This document shows positions 8,544 to 16,689 of a stretch of 64,000 nucleotides of DNA, in pieces. The stretch comes from Soonwooa buanensis (GTDB taxonomy: Bacteria; Bacteroidota; Bacteroidia; Flavobacteriales; Weeksellaceae): contig NZ_FUYZ01000006.1 of the NCBI RefSeq assembly GCF_900167905.1, positions 1 through 64,000 on the forward strand, in the 5' to 3' direction. Position numbers and translations under genes: made by a program. How positions within the stretch are numbered: position 1 is the first letter of the stretch; the number at the start of each line of letters is the position of its first letter. The notes below the pieces were generated by a model, which saw only the letters and a program-made list of their open reading frames with translations, did not search any database and was not told the DNA's origin.

Positions 8544-8601
8544 AAATAAAAAAAGCGTCTAAATAAATTTAAACGCTTGATTTTCAATAAAATAAAATTT
8601 A
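8544..8601. terminator. 58-bp repeat copy 2, terminator of the GlmU-like gene
   Basis: Identical to 3600-3657. The hairpin AAGCGT...ACGCTT begins about 20 bases after the stop codon (8599-8601) of the minus-strand gene and is followed by a T run on that strand, so it should terminate it. It also works as a hairpin on the plus strand. Confidence 0.75.
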
Positions 8602-9759
8602 ATAATTTTCGTAAATATATTTTAAAATATGTTTGTCATTTTCAGTTAAAGCCACTTTGCGACGTTCCATTACTTTCTCCGAAACTTCATATGCTTTCTC
8701 GATTTTGAATTTTTCATCACCCTTCATGCCGCCCCAACTAAAATTCTCTACCAAATTAGGCGGAAATCCCGCTTTGAAAATATTAGCAGCAACACCAACC
8801 ACAGTACCAGTATTTAACTGTGTATTAATTGCCGTTTTAGAATGATCTCCCATAATCAAACCACAGAACTGAAGTCCAGTATCTTCGAAACGTTTGGATT
8901 TGTAATTCCAAAGTTTGACAGAAGCATAATTATTTTTAAGGTTTGAAGAATTGGTGTCGGCACCAAGATTACACCATTCGCCAATCACCGAATTACCAAC
9001 AAATCCGTCATGTCCTTTATTCGAAAAACCGAAAACTACAATGTTATTAACTTCACCACCAACTTTGGAATGTGGTCCGATGGTCGTAGGTCCGTAGATT
9101 TTTGCCCCTAGATTAAACTTAGAATGCTCACACAAAGCAATTGGTCCACGGAGGTTGCAACCTTCCATGACTTCAGCATCTTTGCCGATATAGATTTTAC
9201 CAGTTTTACAATTAACTGTTGCAAATTCTAGCACAGCACCTTCTTCAATAAACAAATCTTTTTTGTCACCTAAAAATCCACAAGTCGAAGATAACTCTTG
9301 CGACGTGCGACCTTTCGTTAACAATTCAAAATCGAAATCGATGGCTTTGTCATTATATGAAAACAAATCTGTAGGTTTTTTGAAAAACAAAATCTCTTCT
9401 GTAACATCGGTCATTTTCTCAATCTGGTTAAGAGAAAAATTTTCCATGTTGATGTTAGCCACCAAAAGTTCGTTGTCGTAGACTAGCGCTTCACCAGCTT
9501 TCAGATCTTTAATTTGTTGCAAAAGACTTTCTGATGGCAAGAAATTCGGAACAATAAAAAGGCTTTGTCCCGCAGCAGGTTTTTTATATTTTTCTTGTAG
9601 AAAATCTTCGGTGATATAAAAAGACGTTTCTATATCCAAAAGCTTTTTCCAGCGTTCCGAAAAGGTCAAAATCCCGACACGCATTTCTGCGACTGGTCGT
9701 GTAAAAGAAAGCGGAAGAAAATCTTCCCAATATTGTGCGTCCGAAAATACGATTTGCAT
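8599..9759 (-). CDS. GlmU family protein (sugar nucleotidyltransferase-like, beta-helix)
   Basis: A 386-residue protein of the Bacteroidota GlmU-like family. The first 150 residues resemble a nucleotidyltransferase fold with conserved starts (IVFSDAQYWEDFLPLSFTRPVAEMRVGILTFSERW). Residues about 165-330 form a left-handed beta-helix of hexapeptide repeats (IGKDAEVMEGCNLRGPIALCEHSKFNLGAKIYGPTTIGPHSKVGGEV), as in acyl/acetyltransferases. The family is presumed to act in nucleotide-sugar metabolism for envelope glycans, but the substrate is unknown and true GlmU activity should not be assumed. It is a single-gene unit ending in the 58-bp repeat terminator. Confidence 0.82.
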   Translation of the reverse strand: MQIVFSDAQYWEDFLPLSFTRPVAEMRVGILTFSERWKKLLDIETSFYITEDFLQEKYKKPAAGQSLFIVPNFLPSESLLQQIKDLKAGEALVYDNELLVANINMENFSLNQIEKMTDVTEEILFFKKPTDLFSYNDKAIDFDFELLTKGRTSQELSSTCGFLGDKKDLFIEEGAVLEFATVNCKTGKIYIGKDAEVMEGCNLRGPIALCEHSKFNLGAKIYGPTTIGPHSKVGGEVNNIVVFGFSNKGHDGFVGNSVIGEWCNLGADTNSSNLKNNYASVKLWNYKSKRFEDTGLQFCGLIMGDHSKTAINTQLNTGTVVGVAANIFKAGFPPNLVENFSWGGMKGDEKFKIEKAYEVSEKVMERRKVALTENDKHILKYIYENY

Positions 9760-9811
9760 TTTTGTTGTTGCTTGTTGGTTGATAGTTGTTGGAGGTTTTC
9801 CAAGATTTTCA

Positions 9812-9819
9812 CAAATTTA
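9812..9819 (-). promoter_or_regulatory. Candidate -7 box of the GlmU-like gene
   Basis: TAAATTTG on the minus strand matches TAnnTTTG and lies 52 bases before the start codon, immediately below the terminator hairpin at 9825-9853. No clear TTG at the usual distance. Confidence 0.4.
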
Positions 9820-9824
9820 ACAAA

Positions 9825-9853
9825 AAAAGCTTCCGGAAAATCCGAAAGCTTTT
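9825..9853. terminator. Hairpin terminator between pncB and the GlmU-like gene
   Basis: AAAAGCTT, C, CGGA, loop AAA, TCCG, A, AAGCTTTT: a 12-bp stem with one mismatch, flanked by A and T runs. It can end minus-strand transcription from pncB, about 190 bases further up. Confidence 0.6.
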
Positions 9854-9890
9854 ATATTTTGCGTTAATTCTACTAAACCTATTTTGTTTT

Positions 9891-10027
9891 TGGGCGTGTC
9901 CTCTTTGTTTTCCCACCTCTTAAACCTATAAGGTTTCCCAAGTCAAAAACAAAGCGGTCGGTCTTCGCGCAGTCGCTGTTTTTTTGGAAAAAAAACGAGC
10001 TCCGACAATGCGCTTCGCCCTCACGCA
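9891..10027. repeat. Repeat-like, GC-richer spacer element
   Basis: The spacer after pncB begins GGGCGTGTCC and ends TTCGCCCTCACGC, with internal GGTCGG, TCGCGC and AGTCGCTG blocks and a small AAACC/GGTTT hairpin. It is clearly less AT-rich than the surrounding non-coding DNA. It resembles, from memory, the interspersed elements found in many copies between genes of Flavobacteriia. Only one copy lies in this window, so repeat status is inferred. Confidence 0.45.
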
Positions 10028-10039
10028 GATGGTGGATAA

Positions 10040-11218
10040 TTATTCCTTGATTCTTAAAAACTCTTTGGCAAGTTCGATCATTTTTGGATCGCCCGTGTAT
10101 TTTCCTTTTTCGTCAGACAGTTTTACAGTTGGTATCCATTCTTTATTTGGCGCTTGTACACCGATTAATTTCATAACGATGTTCATTGGTTTTAGGCCGA
10201 CATCGTTGGTTAGATTGGTGCCAATCCCAAATGAAATTCCGATTTTTCCACGACAAGCTTTTGTGATTTCGTCTACTTTTTCGAGGTTGAGACCATCCGA
10301 AAAAATAATGTATTTGAAAAGTGGATTAATGCCCAAAGACTGATAATGTGCGATGGTTTTTTCAGCAAATTCTATTGGATCGCCGCTGTCATGACGTACA
10401 CCATCGAACAATTTCGAAAACTTTTTGTCAAACTGTTGGAAGAAAACATCGGTCGTATAAGTGTCGGACAATGCAACACCCAAATCACCGCGATAAACGT
10501 CGATCCAATGTTCTAAGGCTAAAGAATTTGCCATTTTGAAACCGAATTCTGCCGCGTGGAACATAAACCATTCATGGGCGTGGGTGCCGATTGGTTTTAC
10601 ATTAAATTTCATGGCGAAATGCACATTCGATGTTCCAATGAAAGTTGAGTTTTTGTCCTGCAAAAGCGCTTCCATTACCAAACTATGAACGTGATAAGAA
10701 TGTCTTCTTCGTGTTCCAAATTCGGCGAAAGAAACGCCAAGGTCAGTCAAATGTTTTCCTTTTTCGACGGTTTTGTCGATGACTTCTTGGTTAGATTGTC
10801 TTTCGAGATGGTTCATCTCATAATGTAATTCGCTGATCAATGCTAGAATTGGAACTTCCCAAAGTATGGTACGGTACCAATAACCTTCGACGCTGACTTT
10901 AACGTCGCTGCCATTTTGTTCGATTTTGACTTCGCTAGGATCGTATTGATAACCTTCTAAAAAATCAAGATAGGGAAGGCTAAGGTACGGACATGTCTTG
11001 CGGAGATAGGCTTTTTCTTCTTTGGTAAGTTTTAGGTTTGCCATGTCGTCAACGGCTTTGCGAAGTTCGTCAGCAAAGTTGTCTGGGAAGTTGTGTTGTC
11101 CACGGTTGATGAATTCGTATTTGACAATTTCGTTTGTGAAGAGTTTTACGACGGCATTTTGCATCGTTATTTTGTAGAAATCGTTATCTAGGATTGACTT
11201 TAGTCTTACATGTTGCAT
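10040..11218 (-). CDS. pncB: Nicotinate phosphoribosyltransferase
   Basis: A 392-residue enzyme that joins nicotinate to PRPP to make nicotinate mononucleotide in the NAD salvage pathway, with ATP hydrolysis. Family motifs are clear: N-terminal LDNDFYKITMQNAV, FGTRRRHS near residue 165, GVRHDSGDP at about 273-281 and IIFSDGLNLEK, then GISFGIGTNLTND in the phosphate-binding region. Length is usual for the bacterial PncB type. It is a single-gene unit in this window, cytoplasmic, flanked by repeat-like spacers on both sides. Confidence 0.95.
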   Translation of the reverse strand: MQHVRLKSILDNDFYKITMQNAVVKLFTNEIVKYEFINRGQHNFPDNFADELRKAVDDMANLKLTKEEKAYLRKTCPYLSLPYLDFLEGYQYDPSEVKIEQNGSDVKVSVEGYWYRTILWEVPILALISELHYEMNHLERQSNQEVIDKTVEKGKHLTDLGVSFAEFGTRRRHSYHVHSLVMEALLQDKNSTFIGTSNVHFAMKFNVKPIGTHAHEWFMFHAAEFGFKMANSLALEHWIDVYRGDLGVALSDTYTTDVFFQQFDKKFSKLFDGVRHDSGDPIEFAEKTIAHYQSLGINPLFKYIIFSDGLNLEKVDEITKACRGKIGISFGIGTNLTNDVGLKPMNIVMKLIGVQAPNKEWIPTVKLSDEKGKYTGDPKMIELAKEFLRIKE

Positions 11219-11234
11219 AAAATCTTGTTTTATA

Positions 11235-11242
11235 CAAATCTA
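11235..11242 (-). promoter_or_regulatory. Candidate -7 box of pncB
   Basis: TAGATTTG on the minus strand fits TAnnTTTG and lies 16 bases before the pncB start. No TTG at the expected distance. Confidence 0.35.
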
Positions 11243-11303
11243 CTGAATTATCGTTTTCTGTGTTATAAGTTTTAGTCAAAAGAATGTGGAATCTTCAATA
11301 ATT

Positions 11304-11402
11304 AGCCCCGATGGAAGCGACATCCTTTGGGTTGGCGTGAGGCGGCGGAGCGTAGCGGAGCCGTCCGAGCGCCAAACCTAAAGATACAGCGGACAGCGGG
11401 TA
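11304..11402. repeat. Interspersed repeat-like element (AGCCCCGATGGAAGCG type)
   Basis: The block starts AGCCCCGATGGAAGCGACAT and ends AGATACAGCGGACAGCGGG. Between these lies a GC-rich arm closed by TTGGCG and CGCCAA. From memory, the two ends match a short non-coding element scattered through Flavobacterium and Chryseobacterium genomes, with variable middle sequence. It sits between the pncB promoter and the 3' end of the LRR gene. Only one copy is in this window. Confidence 0.6.
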
Positions 11403-11464
11403 TAAAAGTCAAAAGCATGACAAATCGCCATGCTCCTGAAAAATTTTATTATCGTAGTTTCAAA

Positions 11465-13090
11465 TTATTGTTTGATAAATTTGAAGTTTTTGATGCCGTT
11501 TTCGGTTTTGATGTTCAACATATAAACACCTGAAGGAAGCCGCGAAACGTTGATTCTTGTTGCTGTCGTCGACATAACTTGTTTGCCACTAAGGTCATAG
11601 ATAAGGACTTTTTCGATGCTTTTGTTGGTGGCAAGTATGTTGATGAAATCTGTTGTTGGATTTGGGAAAATCTTAATCGATCTTGATGGATCTTCAACGC
11701 CCAACTTATCTGTTAATTTAATCGGCTCACGGAAAAGTGATAATTGCATAAGATTGTTGCCTATCTTTTTGTAAGTGAAAGCTTCGACAGTGTAAGTTGC
11801 ATAATCTTCGGATTTAACCTCGTTAAAGAAAAGATTTTCGGTCCCGATGTTCATGTTTTCGTCCAAATTTTTGAACCATGTAAAACTGTAATCTGTTCCG
11901 CTTAAAGATTGATAAAGACTTGCAGGCTGACCAATAACACCCAATACTTCTGCAGGCCCGTCATAACGTTGTGGCGAGTAATAAAAACTATCATAATTGA
12001 AGTTAAGATTTGCAAATTGTGCTTCTATAGCCTGCTTTGTAAATCTATTGTTACTGAGGTCAATAATTGGTGGCAAGTTGCTTGGGATGCTACCATCCAA
12101 ATGATTGTCACGAATTGATAACATCAAAAGACTTGGAATATTAAGAAGTTCGGTAGGAAAGCTACCACGAAGATCGTTGTCGTCAATAGAAAGCTGTTGA
12201 AGCTTTTTAAGTTGCGATAAATTTGATAATCCGGATTTAATATTATTTTGATTCAGATTAAGATTAAGAAGGTTGGGAAGCGTCGTAATCTTACTAGGAA
12301 TCTGCTCTAGCTTGTTATCTGCGATGTTTAATTGTTCTAGACTTAGCGCATTACCAAGGTTAGAGTAATTAGAAATATTGTTATGACTGAGGTCTAATTT
12401 TATAAGTTTAATAAGTGTTGCAACTTCAGCCGGAATGTTATTCAGTTGGTTATTAGACAAGTTAAGATCTTGTAAAAATATAAGGCTTCCAAGTCTATTA
12501 AAACCTGATGTTAATTGGTTGTTGCTAAGGTCAAGTTGTTGCAAATTAGAAAATGTAGAAATCTTTGCAGGGATTTCTGTGAGCTGCATCTGAGAAAGAT
12601 TCAGGGATTTTAATTTGCTGAAATTCTGTAGACTAGCATTAAGGTCTGATACTTCGAAATTGTTACCACCAATACTTAAATCTTCAAGATTTGTCAAACC
12701 TGATATTCTAGCGCTGGGATCGCCTGATAATCTATTATTAGAAATGTCTAAAACCGTTAATGTTGCTAGACTAGAAAGGCTAGGTGCAACTTCACCATTC
12801 AATTCATTATTTCCTAAGTCTAATTTTTGAAGTTTTGTAAACAAAGCTAAGTTAGATGGGAAAACACCTTTCAAAGCATTGTTGTTAAGTGAAATTTGGA
12901 CAACATCACCATTTTTAACCGTGATACCAAACCAAGTTCTAGGATCTTTTGAAAGATCCCAAGTTCGATTCCAATTTTGTCCATTGGTATTGTCGTAAAG
13001 GCTTACTAAAGCATTTCTTTGTGCGTTAGAAATGCTCCATTGTGCCCATATAAAATTGGAAATCAGTATAAAGAGTAGAGTTTTTTTCAA
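11465..13090 (-). CDS. Leucine-rich repeat protein with T9SS sorting domain
   Basis: A 541-residue exported protein. Signal peptide MKKTLLFILISNFIWAQ; a cap region with the GQNWNRTWDLSKDPRTWFGITV pattern typical of secreted Bacteroidota LRR proteins; then about twelve leucine-rich repeats at residues 70-350 (LQKLDLGNNELNGE, LQQLDLSNNQLTSG, LIKLDLSHNNIS). An Ig-like or linker region follows, and the C-terminus is a type A T9SS sorting domain (IKIFPNPTTDFINI, VLIYDLSGKQVMS, LPSGVYMLNIKTENG). It should be secreted or surface-anchored by the gliding-associated type IX system. The partner recognised by the repeats is unknown. Confidence 0.9.
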   Translation of the reverse strand: MKKTLLFILISNFIWAQWSISNAQRNALVSLYDNTNGQNWNRTWDLSKDPRTWFGITVKNGDVVQISLNNNALKGVFPSNLALFTKLQKLDLGNNELNGEVAPSLSSLATLTVLDISNNRLSGDPSARISGLTNLEDLSIGGNNFEVSDLNASLQNFSKLKSLNLSQMQLTEIPAKISTFSNLQQLDLSNNQLTSGFNRLGSLIFLQDLNLSNNQLNNIPAEVATLIKLIKLDLSHNNISNYSNLGNALSLEQLNIADNKLEQIPSKITTLPNLLNLNLNQNNIKSGLSNLSQLKKLQQLSIDDNDLRGSFPTELLNIPSLLMLSIRDNHLDGSIPSNLPPIIDLSNNRFTKQAIEAQFANLNFNYDSFYYSPQRYDGPAEVLGVIGQPASLYQSLSGTDYSFTWFKNLDENMNIGTENLFFNEVKSEDYATYTVEAFTYKKIGNNLMQLSLFREPIKLTDKLGVEDPSRSIKIFPNPTTDFINILATNKSIEKVLIYDLSGKQVMSTTATRINVSRLPSGVYMLNIKTENGIKNFKFIKQ

Positions 13091-13107
13091 AAGCTAAATG
13101 TTTTTTG

Positions 13108-13115
13108 CAAATATA
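13108..13115 (-). promoter_or_regulatory. Candidate -7 box of the LRR gene
   Basis: TATATTTG on the minus strand matches TAnnTTTG, about 17 bases before the start codon. No matching TTG at 17-23 bases. Confidence 0.35.
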
Positions 13116-13256
13116 TATTTAAAATGTATTAGTTGATTGATTTTTTTGAGGGACAGTTTTAGTTTTTGAAATCTGATAGTCAAACAACCGATAAAAACCA
13201 ACTGCTTATTCTCTTAAAATTTTCTTAATATTGCTGTTTCTATAAATAAAATGTAA

Positions 13257-14639
13257 ATGAATAAATATATCCTGTTAGCTATTATCGTTGTTTTCGTAAG
13301 TTTTTTCACTAGCTTTTTTCTTCCCGCAGGAGGCGTGTATCGAGATAGTTTATCCTATTTTGAGATTGCAGCTGATCTTCCAAATCCTGTAACAGATTTA
13401 TTTCCATTAGGTTATCCTATTTTGGTTAGAAGTTTTCAGATGGTTTTTGGAGATTATTTTTGGGCATATAAAATGTTGAATGTTACTATGCTGATTGTAG
13501 TTTTTTTGTTTTCTTACTTCAAACAGTTTTATTTTAGAGAGACCGTTTTGTTGTTTATGGGAAAAACAATGTTATTTGTATTTTCTATTGCATTATCAGA
13601 AGCTCCATTTCTATTTCTTTTGTATTTTTTAATTTATTTTCTACATAAGATTTTGATAGATACATCATATTCTAAAGCTGATGTAGCAATTGCATCTATC
13701 ATTATGGTAATGATGTTTATAGTGCGATATTCTGGCATTTATATCTACCTAGCAGTTGGTGTATTTGCTATGTACTTGCTTATTAAGTCTAAGAATAAAC
13801 AATTGTTTTGGTCTTTTGTTTTGTTTCTCAGTATTTCTGGATTAGGTATCGTGAGTTATTTAGGGTATAACTACTACAATTACAACAGCTATACCGGAGA
13901 AGACCTTCGTGGTGCTCCATATCCTATGACGGGAGTTAGTTTGTTAAGAAATATCTTAGGGGTTATTAATGCTGCTAATCCTTTTTTTGGAGTGAAGCCG
14001 GCGTCTAGCAGTGTTATGAGTATTGGTTTTCAGATTATAGTTATGATTGTAGATATTTTTATACTTAGATATTTTATTTTATTTTTTAAAAAATCACGTT
14101 CGAGAATTGATGATAACTTTCATGTATTATTGTGGATAATAACTGGTGTGTATGCAATTTTCTTATTAATAAGTGGTTGGACTCAGCAAATTGAAGAGAT
14201 GAATACAAGAATGATGGCTGCCGCTAATGTGTGTCTTTTCTTTTCGTTTTTAATTATTTATTTTAAAAATGAGTCCTCTGATAGAAAATTGCTTAGGGTT
14301 TCAGTTTTATTTTTAATATTTTTTCTGCTCTATACTTTGAAAAGTCCTGAATACTATTTCTATAACAGAAAGCAGGTCGAGCAACAAATGTCAAAATTTG
14401 TTAGTAAAAGATTTATATATGATGATACACAAGAAGAAACAACCTTAACGACATATCGTTTTCTTTTCATTAATAAAGCGTTTCAGTATAAGCATTCTAA
14501 CAACCAAAGTGGTGATATAAAACGACAAATTGCGGGCACTTTAGATCCTAAAAAAAAGTGGTTAATTCATGACACCGTTACTGATAAATCAAAAGTCCTT
14601 TACACATCAGAAATAAAATTGAATCAAAATAAAAAATAA
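13257..14639 (+). CDS. Polytopic membrane protein, glycosyltransferase-C-like
   Basis: A 460-residue, very hydrophobic protein with about ten predicted transmembrane segments and a soluble C-terminal tail of about 90 residues. The first loop carries GGVYRDSLSYFEIAADLPNPVTDLFPLGYPILVR, whose Asp-containing loop after the first helix resembles GT-C-fold glycosyltransferases that use lipid-linked sugars. No stronger family signature is visible, so enzyme activity is only a suggestion. It is a single gene that shares a bidirectional terminator with the convergent gene. Confidence 0.6.
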   Translation: MNKYILLAIIVVFVSFFTSFFLPAGGVYRDSLSYFEIAADLPNPVTDLFPLGYPILVRSFQMVFGDYFWAYKMLNVTMLIVVFLFSYFKQFYFRETVLLFMGKTMLFVFSIALSEAPFLFLLYFLIYFLHKILIDTSYSKADVAIASIIMVMMFIVRYSGIYIYLAVGVFAMYLLIKSKNKQLFWSFVLFLSISGLGIVSYLGYNYYNYNSYTGEDLRGAPYPMTGVSLLRNILGVINAANPFFGVKPASSSVMSIGFQIIVMIVDIFILRYFILFFKKSRSRIDDNFHVLLWIITGVYAIFLLISGWTQQIEEMNTRMMAAANVCLFFSFLIIYFKNESSDRKLLRVSVLFLIFFLLYTLKSPEYYFYNRKQVEQQMSKFVSKRFIYDDTQEETTLTTYRFLFINKAFQYKHSNNQSGDIKRQIAGTLDPKKKWLIHDTVTDKSKVLYTSEIKLNQNKK

Positions 14640-14640
14640 A

Positions 14641-14672
14641 AAAAACGGATGAACAATAATTCATCCGTTTTT
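14641..14672. terminator. Bidirectional terminator between convergent genes
   Basis: AAAAACGGATGAA (14641-14653) and TTCATCCGTTTTT (14660-14672) form a perfect 13-bp stem with a 6-base loop, with an A run on one side and a T run on the other. It serves the plus gene ending at 14639 and the minus gene ending at 14677. Confidence 0.9.
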
Positions 14673-14676
14673 TTGT

Positions 14677-15612
14677 TTACTTAATCTTTTCAATAGCTTT
14701 TCTAACTCGGAAGTTATCCGGTTGGTTTGTCGTGCACTCTTGTACATCTTCGGGCGACTTATCTTTTATAAAATCATTGTAATCCTTACAATTTTTAAAA
14801 ATGTTGAATTCTTGATTCGCTGAATCCCAAACGATGCCTTTGTACGCATTCATGGCAGTCATATTACTGTAAGGGTCTGTGGTTATTGTGCCGCTTTTTG
14901 GACTTGCTATTGCTGCGCCTAGTGGAGAATTTAAAGCTAGACCTTTAGCCCAAACATTTCCAATGTTGATTTCCGAATAGTAATAATTGTTTCCTCCTAT
15001 TGTTGCACGCGCAAAAGAGTTAGGATTGTCGCTGTCTTGTGCTCTGTCGTTTTTATTTCGGTTTTTGATATCGAGAATAGCTTTAATATTAAAATAAAGA
15101 ATGCCGTTTTGTACAACCGCAAAGACGTTTTTCAGTTTTGATTCTTTTTCATCAAAGAAAAAACATATTTGGTCAGCATCTTCCAATACAGGTTTTTCAA
15201 AACCATAAAGTCCACGCTTTGACAAATGCTTCTTTTGAGATGGCGCTTTGTCAATAAATTCTTGTTTGGTGACATAGATGCCTTCTGGTAACATTGGACG
15301 ATATAATCCATCATCTATAACTTTTTTAACAGAAGGGTCAAGTGGTTTCTCATTAGTAATATTGGTGAAAATTTCTGTGTTTTCTTCAGTTGGTTCTAAA
15401 GATTTTATCGAGTTTTCATAAAGATCTTCCATTTGCTTATTACTAGCATTTAGGAAGCTTGCTTTACCATTTTTATCCCATTTAATATCTTTTGCTGCTA
15501 TTTTTTCATTGGTTACAGTTGTGATAATACCTGTTTTGATGTCTTTGTTTATTTGAGCAAAACCAAAACCAGCTATAAGAAAACTTGTAAGTAAGTAAAT
15601 TTTTTTCATCAT
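14677..15612 (-). CDS. Exported protein of unknown function
   Basis: A 311-residue protein with signal peptide MMKKIYLLTSFLIAGFGFAQ, probably periplasmic or outer-surface. I do not recognise the family. A dibasic and acidic N-terminal part (GIITTVTNEKIAAKDIKWDKNGKASFLNA) is followed by a region with several aromatic turns (ADQICFFFDEKESKLKNVFAVVQNGILYFNIKAILD). There is no lipobox, no T9SS sorting domain and no catalytic motif that I can see. It is divergent from the str operon and has its own promoter. Confidence 0.7.
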   Translation of the reverse strand: MMKKIYLLTSFLIAGFGFAQINKDIKTGIITTVTNEKIAAKDIKWDKNGKASFLNASNKQMEDLYENSIKSLEPTEENTEIFTNITNEKPLDPSVKKVIDDGLYRPMLPEGIYVTKQEFIDKAPSQKKHLSKRGLYGFEKPVLEDADQICFFFDEKESKLKNVFAVVQNGILYFNIKAILDIKNRNKNDRAQDSDNPNSFARATIGGNNYYYSEINIGNVWAKGLALNSPLGAAIASPKSGTITTDPYSNMTAMNAYKGIVWDSANQEFNIFKNCKDYNDFIKDKSPEDVQECTTNQPDNFRVRKAIEKIK

Positions 15613-15634
15613 TAAATTTTAAAATTAATTATCG

Positions 15635-15665
15635 CAAAAGTATTTATTGTTAGTGATGTAAACAA
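15635..15665 (-). promoter_or_regulatory. Promoter of the 14677-15612 gene
   Basis: On the minus strand TTG (15665-15663), 20 bases, then TACTTTTG (15642-15635), which matches the consensus in both boxes. The start codon follows 22 bases later. Confidence 0.6.
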
Positions 15666-15708
15666 ATGATTTATAATCAGAAAGAATATTAATTTTTTGT
15701 GTAAGCTA

Positions 15709-15738
15709 TTGTAAATTAAAAAAATATCATTACTTTTG
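15709..15738 (+). promoter_or_regulatory. Promoter of the str operon
   Basis: TTG (15709-15711), exactly 19 bases, then TACTTTTG (15731-15738): a full match to the Bacteroidota housekeeping promoter. rpsL starts 30 bases further. Confidence 0.8.
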
Positions 15739-15768
15739 CACCCTGAATTATAAAATAAAAGCAATTAA

Positions 15769-16182
15769 ATGCCTACTATTCAACAATTAGTAAGAAAAGG
15801 AAGAGCCACGCTTGCCAAGAAGAGCAAATCGGCTGCCCTTGATTCTTGTCCACAAAGACGCGGTGTATGTACGAGAGTATATACAACTACACCTAAGAAA
15901 CCAAACTCTGCACTTAGAAAAGTTGCAAGGGTAAGACTTTCTAACGGTAAAGAAGTCAACGCTTATATCCCGGGCGAAGGACATAATCTTCAAGAGCACT
16001 CGATAGTATTGGTAAGAGGCGGAAGGGTGAAAGACCTACCGGGAGTACGTTACCACATCGTAAGAGGTGCGTTAGACACTGCAGGTGTTAACGGAAGAAC
16101 ACAAAGAAGATCGAAGTATGGTGCTAAGAGACCAAAACCAGGTCAGGCAGCAGCAGCTCCAGCTAAAGGAAAGAAAAAATAA
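15769..16182 (+). CDS. rpsL: 30S ribosomal protein S12
   Basis: A 137-residue S12, part of the decoding centre. It begins [12 protein letters not shown] and carries the conserved [17 protein letters not shown] and [20 protein letters not shown] loops. The lysine in TTPKKPNS is the wild-type, streptomycin-sensitive residue. The tail ([11 protein letters not shown]) is a short basic extension. First gene of the str operon. Confidence 0.98.
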   Translation: MPTIQQLVRKGRATLAKKSKSAALDSCPQRRGVCTRVYTTTPKKPNSALRKVARVRLSNGKEVNAYIPGEGHNLQEHSIVLVRGGRVKDLPGVRYHIVRGALDTAGVNGRTQRRSKYGAKRPKPGQAAAAPAKGKKK

Positions 16183-16204
16183 TCATTAAATAAGGTACAA
16201 GACA

Positions 16205-16681
16205 ATGAGAAAGACAAAAGCGAAAAAAAGACCGTTGTTACCAGATCCGAAGTTTAATGATCAATTGGTAACAAGATTTGTAAACAACCTTATGTTAGAC
16301 GGTAAGAAGTCTATCGCATTCAAGATTTTCTATGATGCGTTAGATATCGTTGAAAACAAAAAAGGTGATAATGAGAAAACTTCTCTAGAAATCTGGAAAG
16401 ATGCATTAACTAACGTTATGCCTCACGTAGAAGTAAGATCTAGAAGAGTTGGAGGTGCTAACTTCCAAATTCCTATGCCAATCAGAGCTGATAGAAAAAT
16501 TTCTATGGCTATGAAATGGTTAATCAAGTATTCTAAAGCAAGAAATGATAAGTCAATGGCTCAGAAATTAGCTGCTGAAGTTATCGCTGCTGCTAAAGAA
16601 GAAGGTGCTGCATATAAAAAGAAAACAGATACTCACAAAATGGCAGAAGCTAACAAAGCTTTCTCTCACTTTAAATTCTAA
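16205..16681 (+). CDS. rpsG: 30S ribosomal protein S7
   Basis: A 158-residue S7, which binds the 3' major domain of 16S rRNA. Conserved [17 protein letters not shown] start, [16 protein letters not shown] and [24 protein letters not shown] are present. It lies between rpsL and fusA with short spacers, the standard str operon order. Confidence 0.98.
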   Translation: MRKTKAKKRPLLPDPKFNDQLVTRFVNNLMLDGKKSIAFKIFYDALDIVENKKGDNEKTSLEIWKDALTNVMPHVEVRSRRVGGANFQIPMPIRADRKISMAMKWLIKYSKARNDKSMAQKLAAEVIAAAKEEGAAYKKKTDTHKMAEANKAFSHFKF

Positions 16682-16689
16682 TTAAGACA

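Noticed and set aside
11515-11697. Minus-strand open frame inside the LRR gene end
   Set aside because: It lies in another frame of the T9SS sorting domain, which is clearly the real coding frame.
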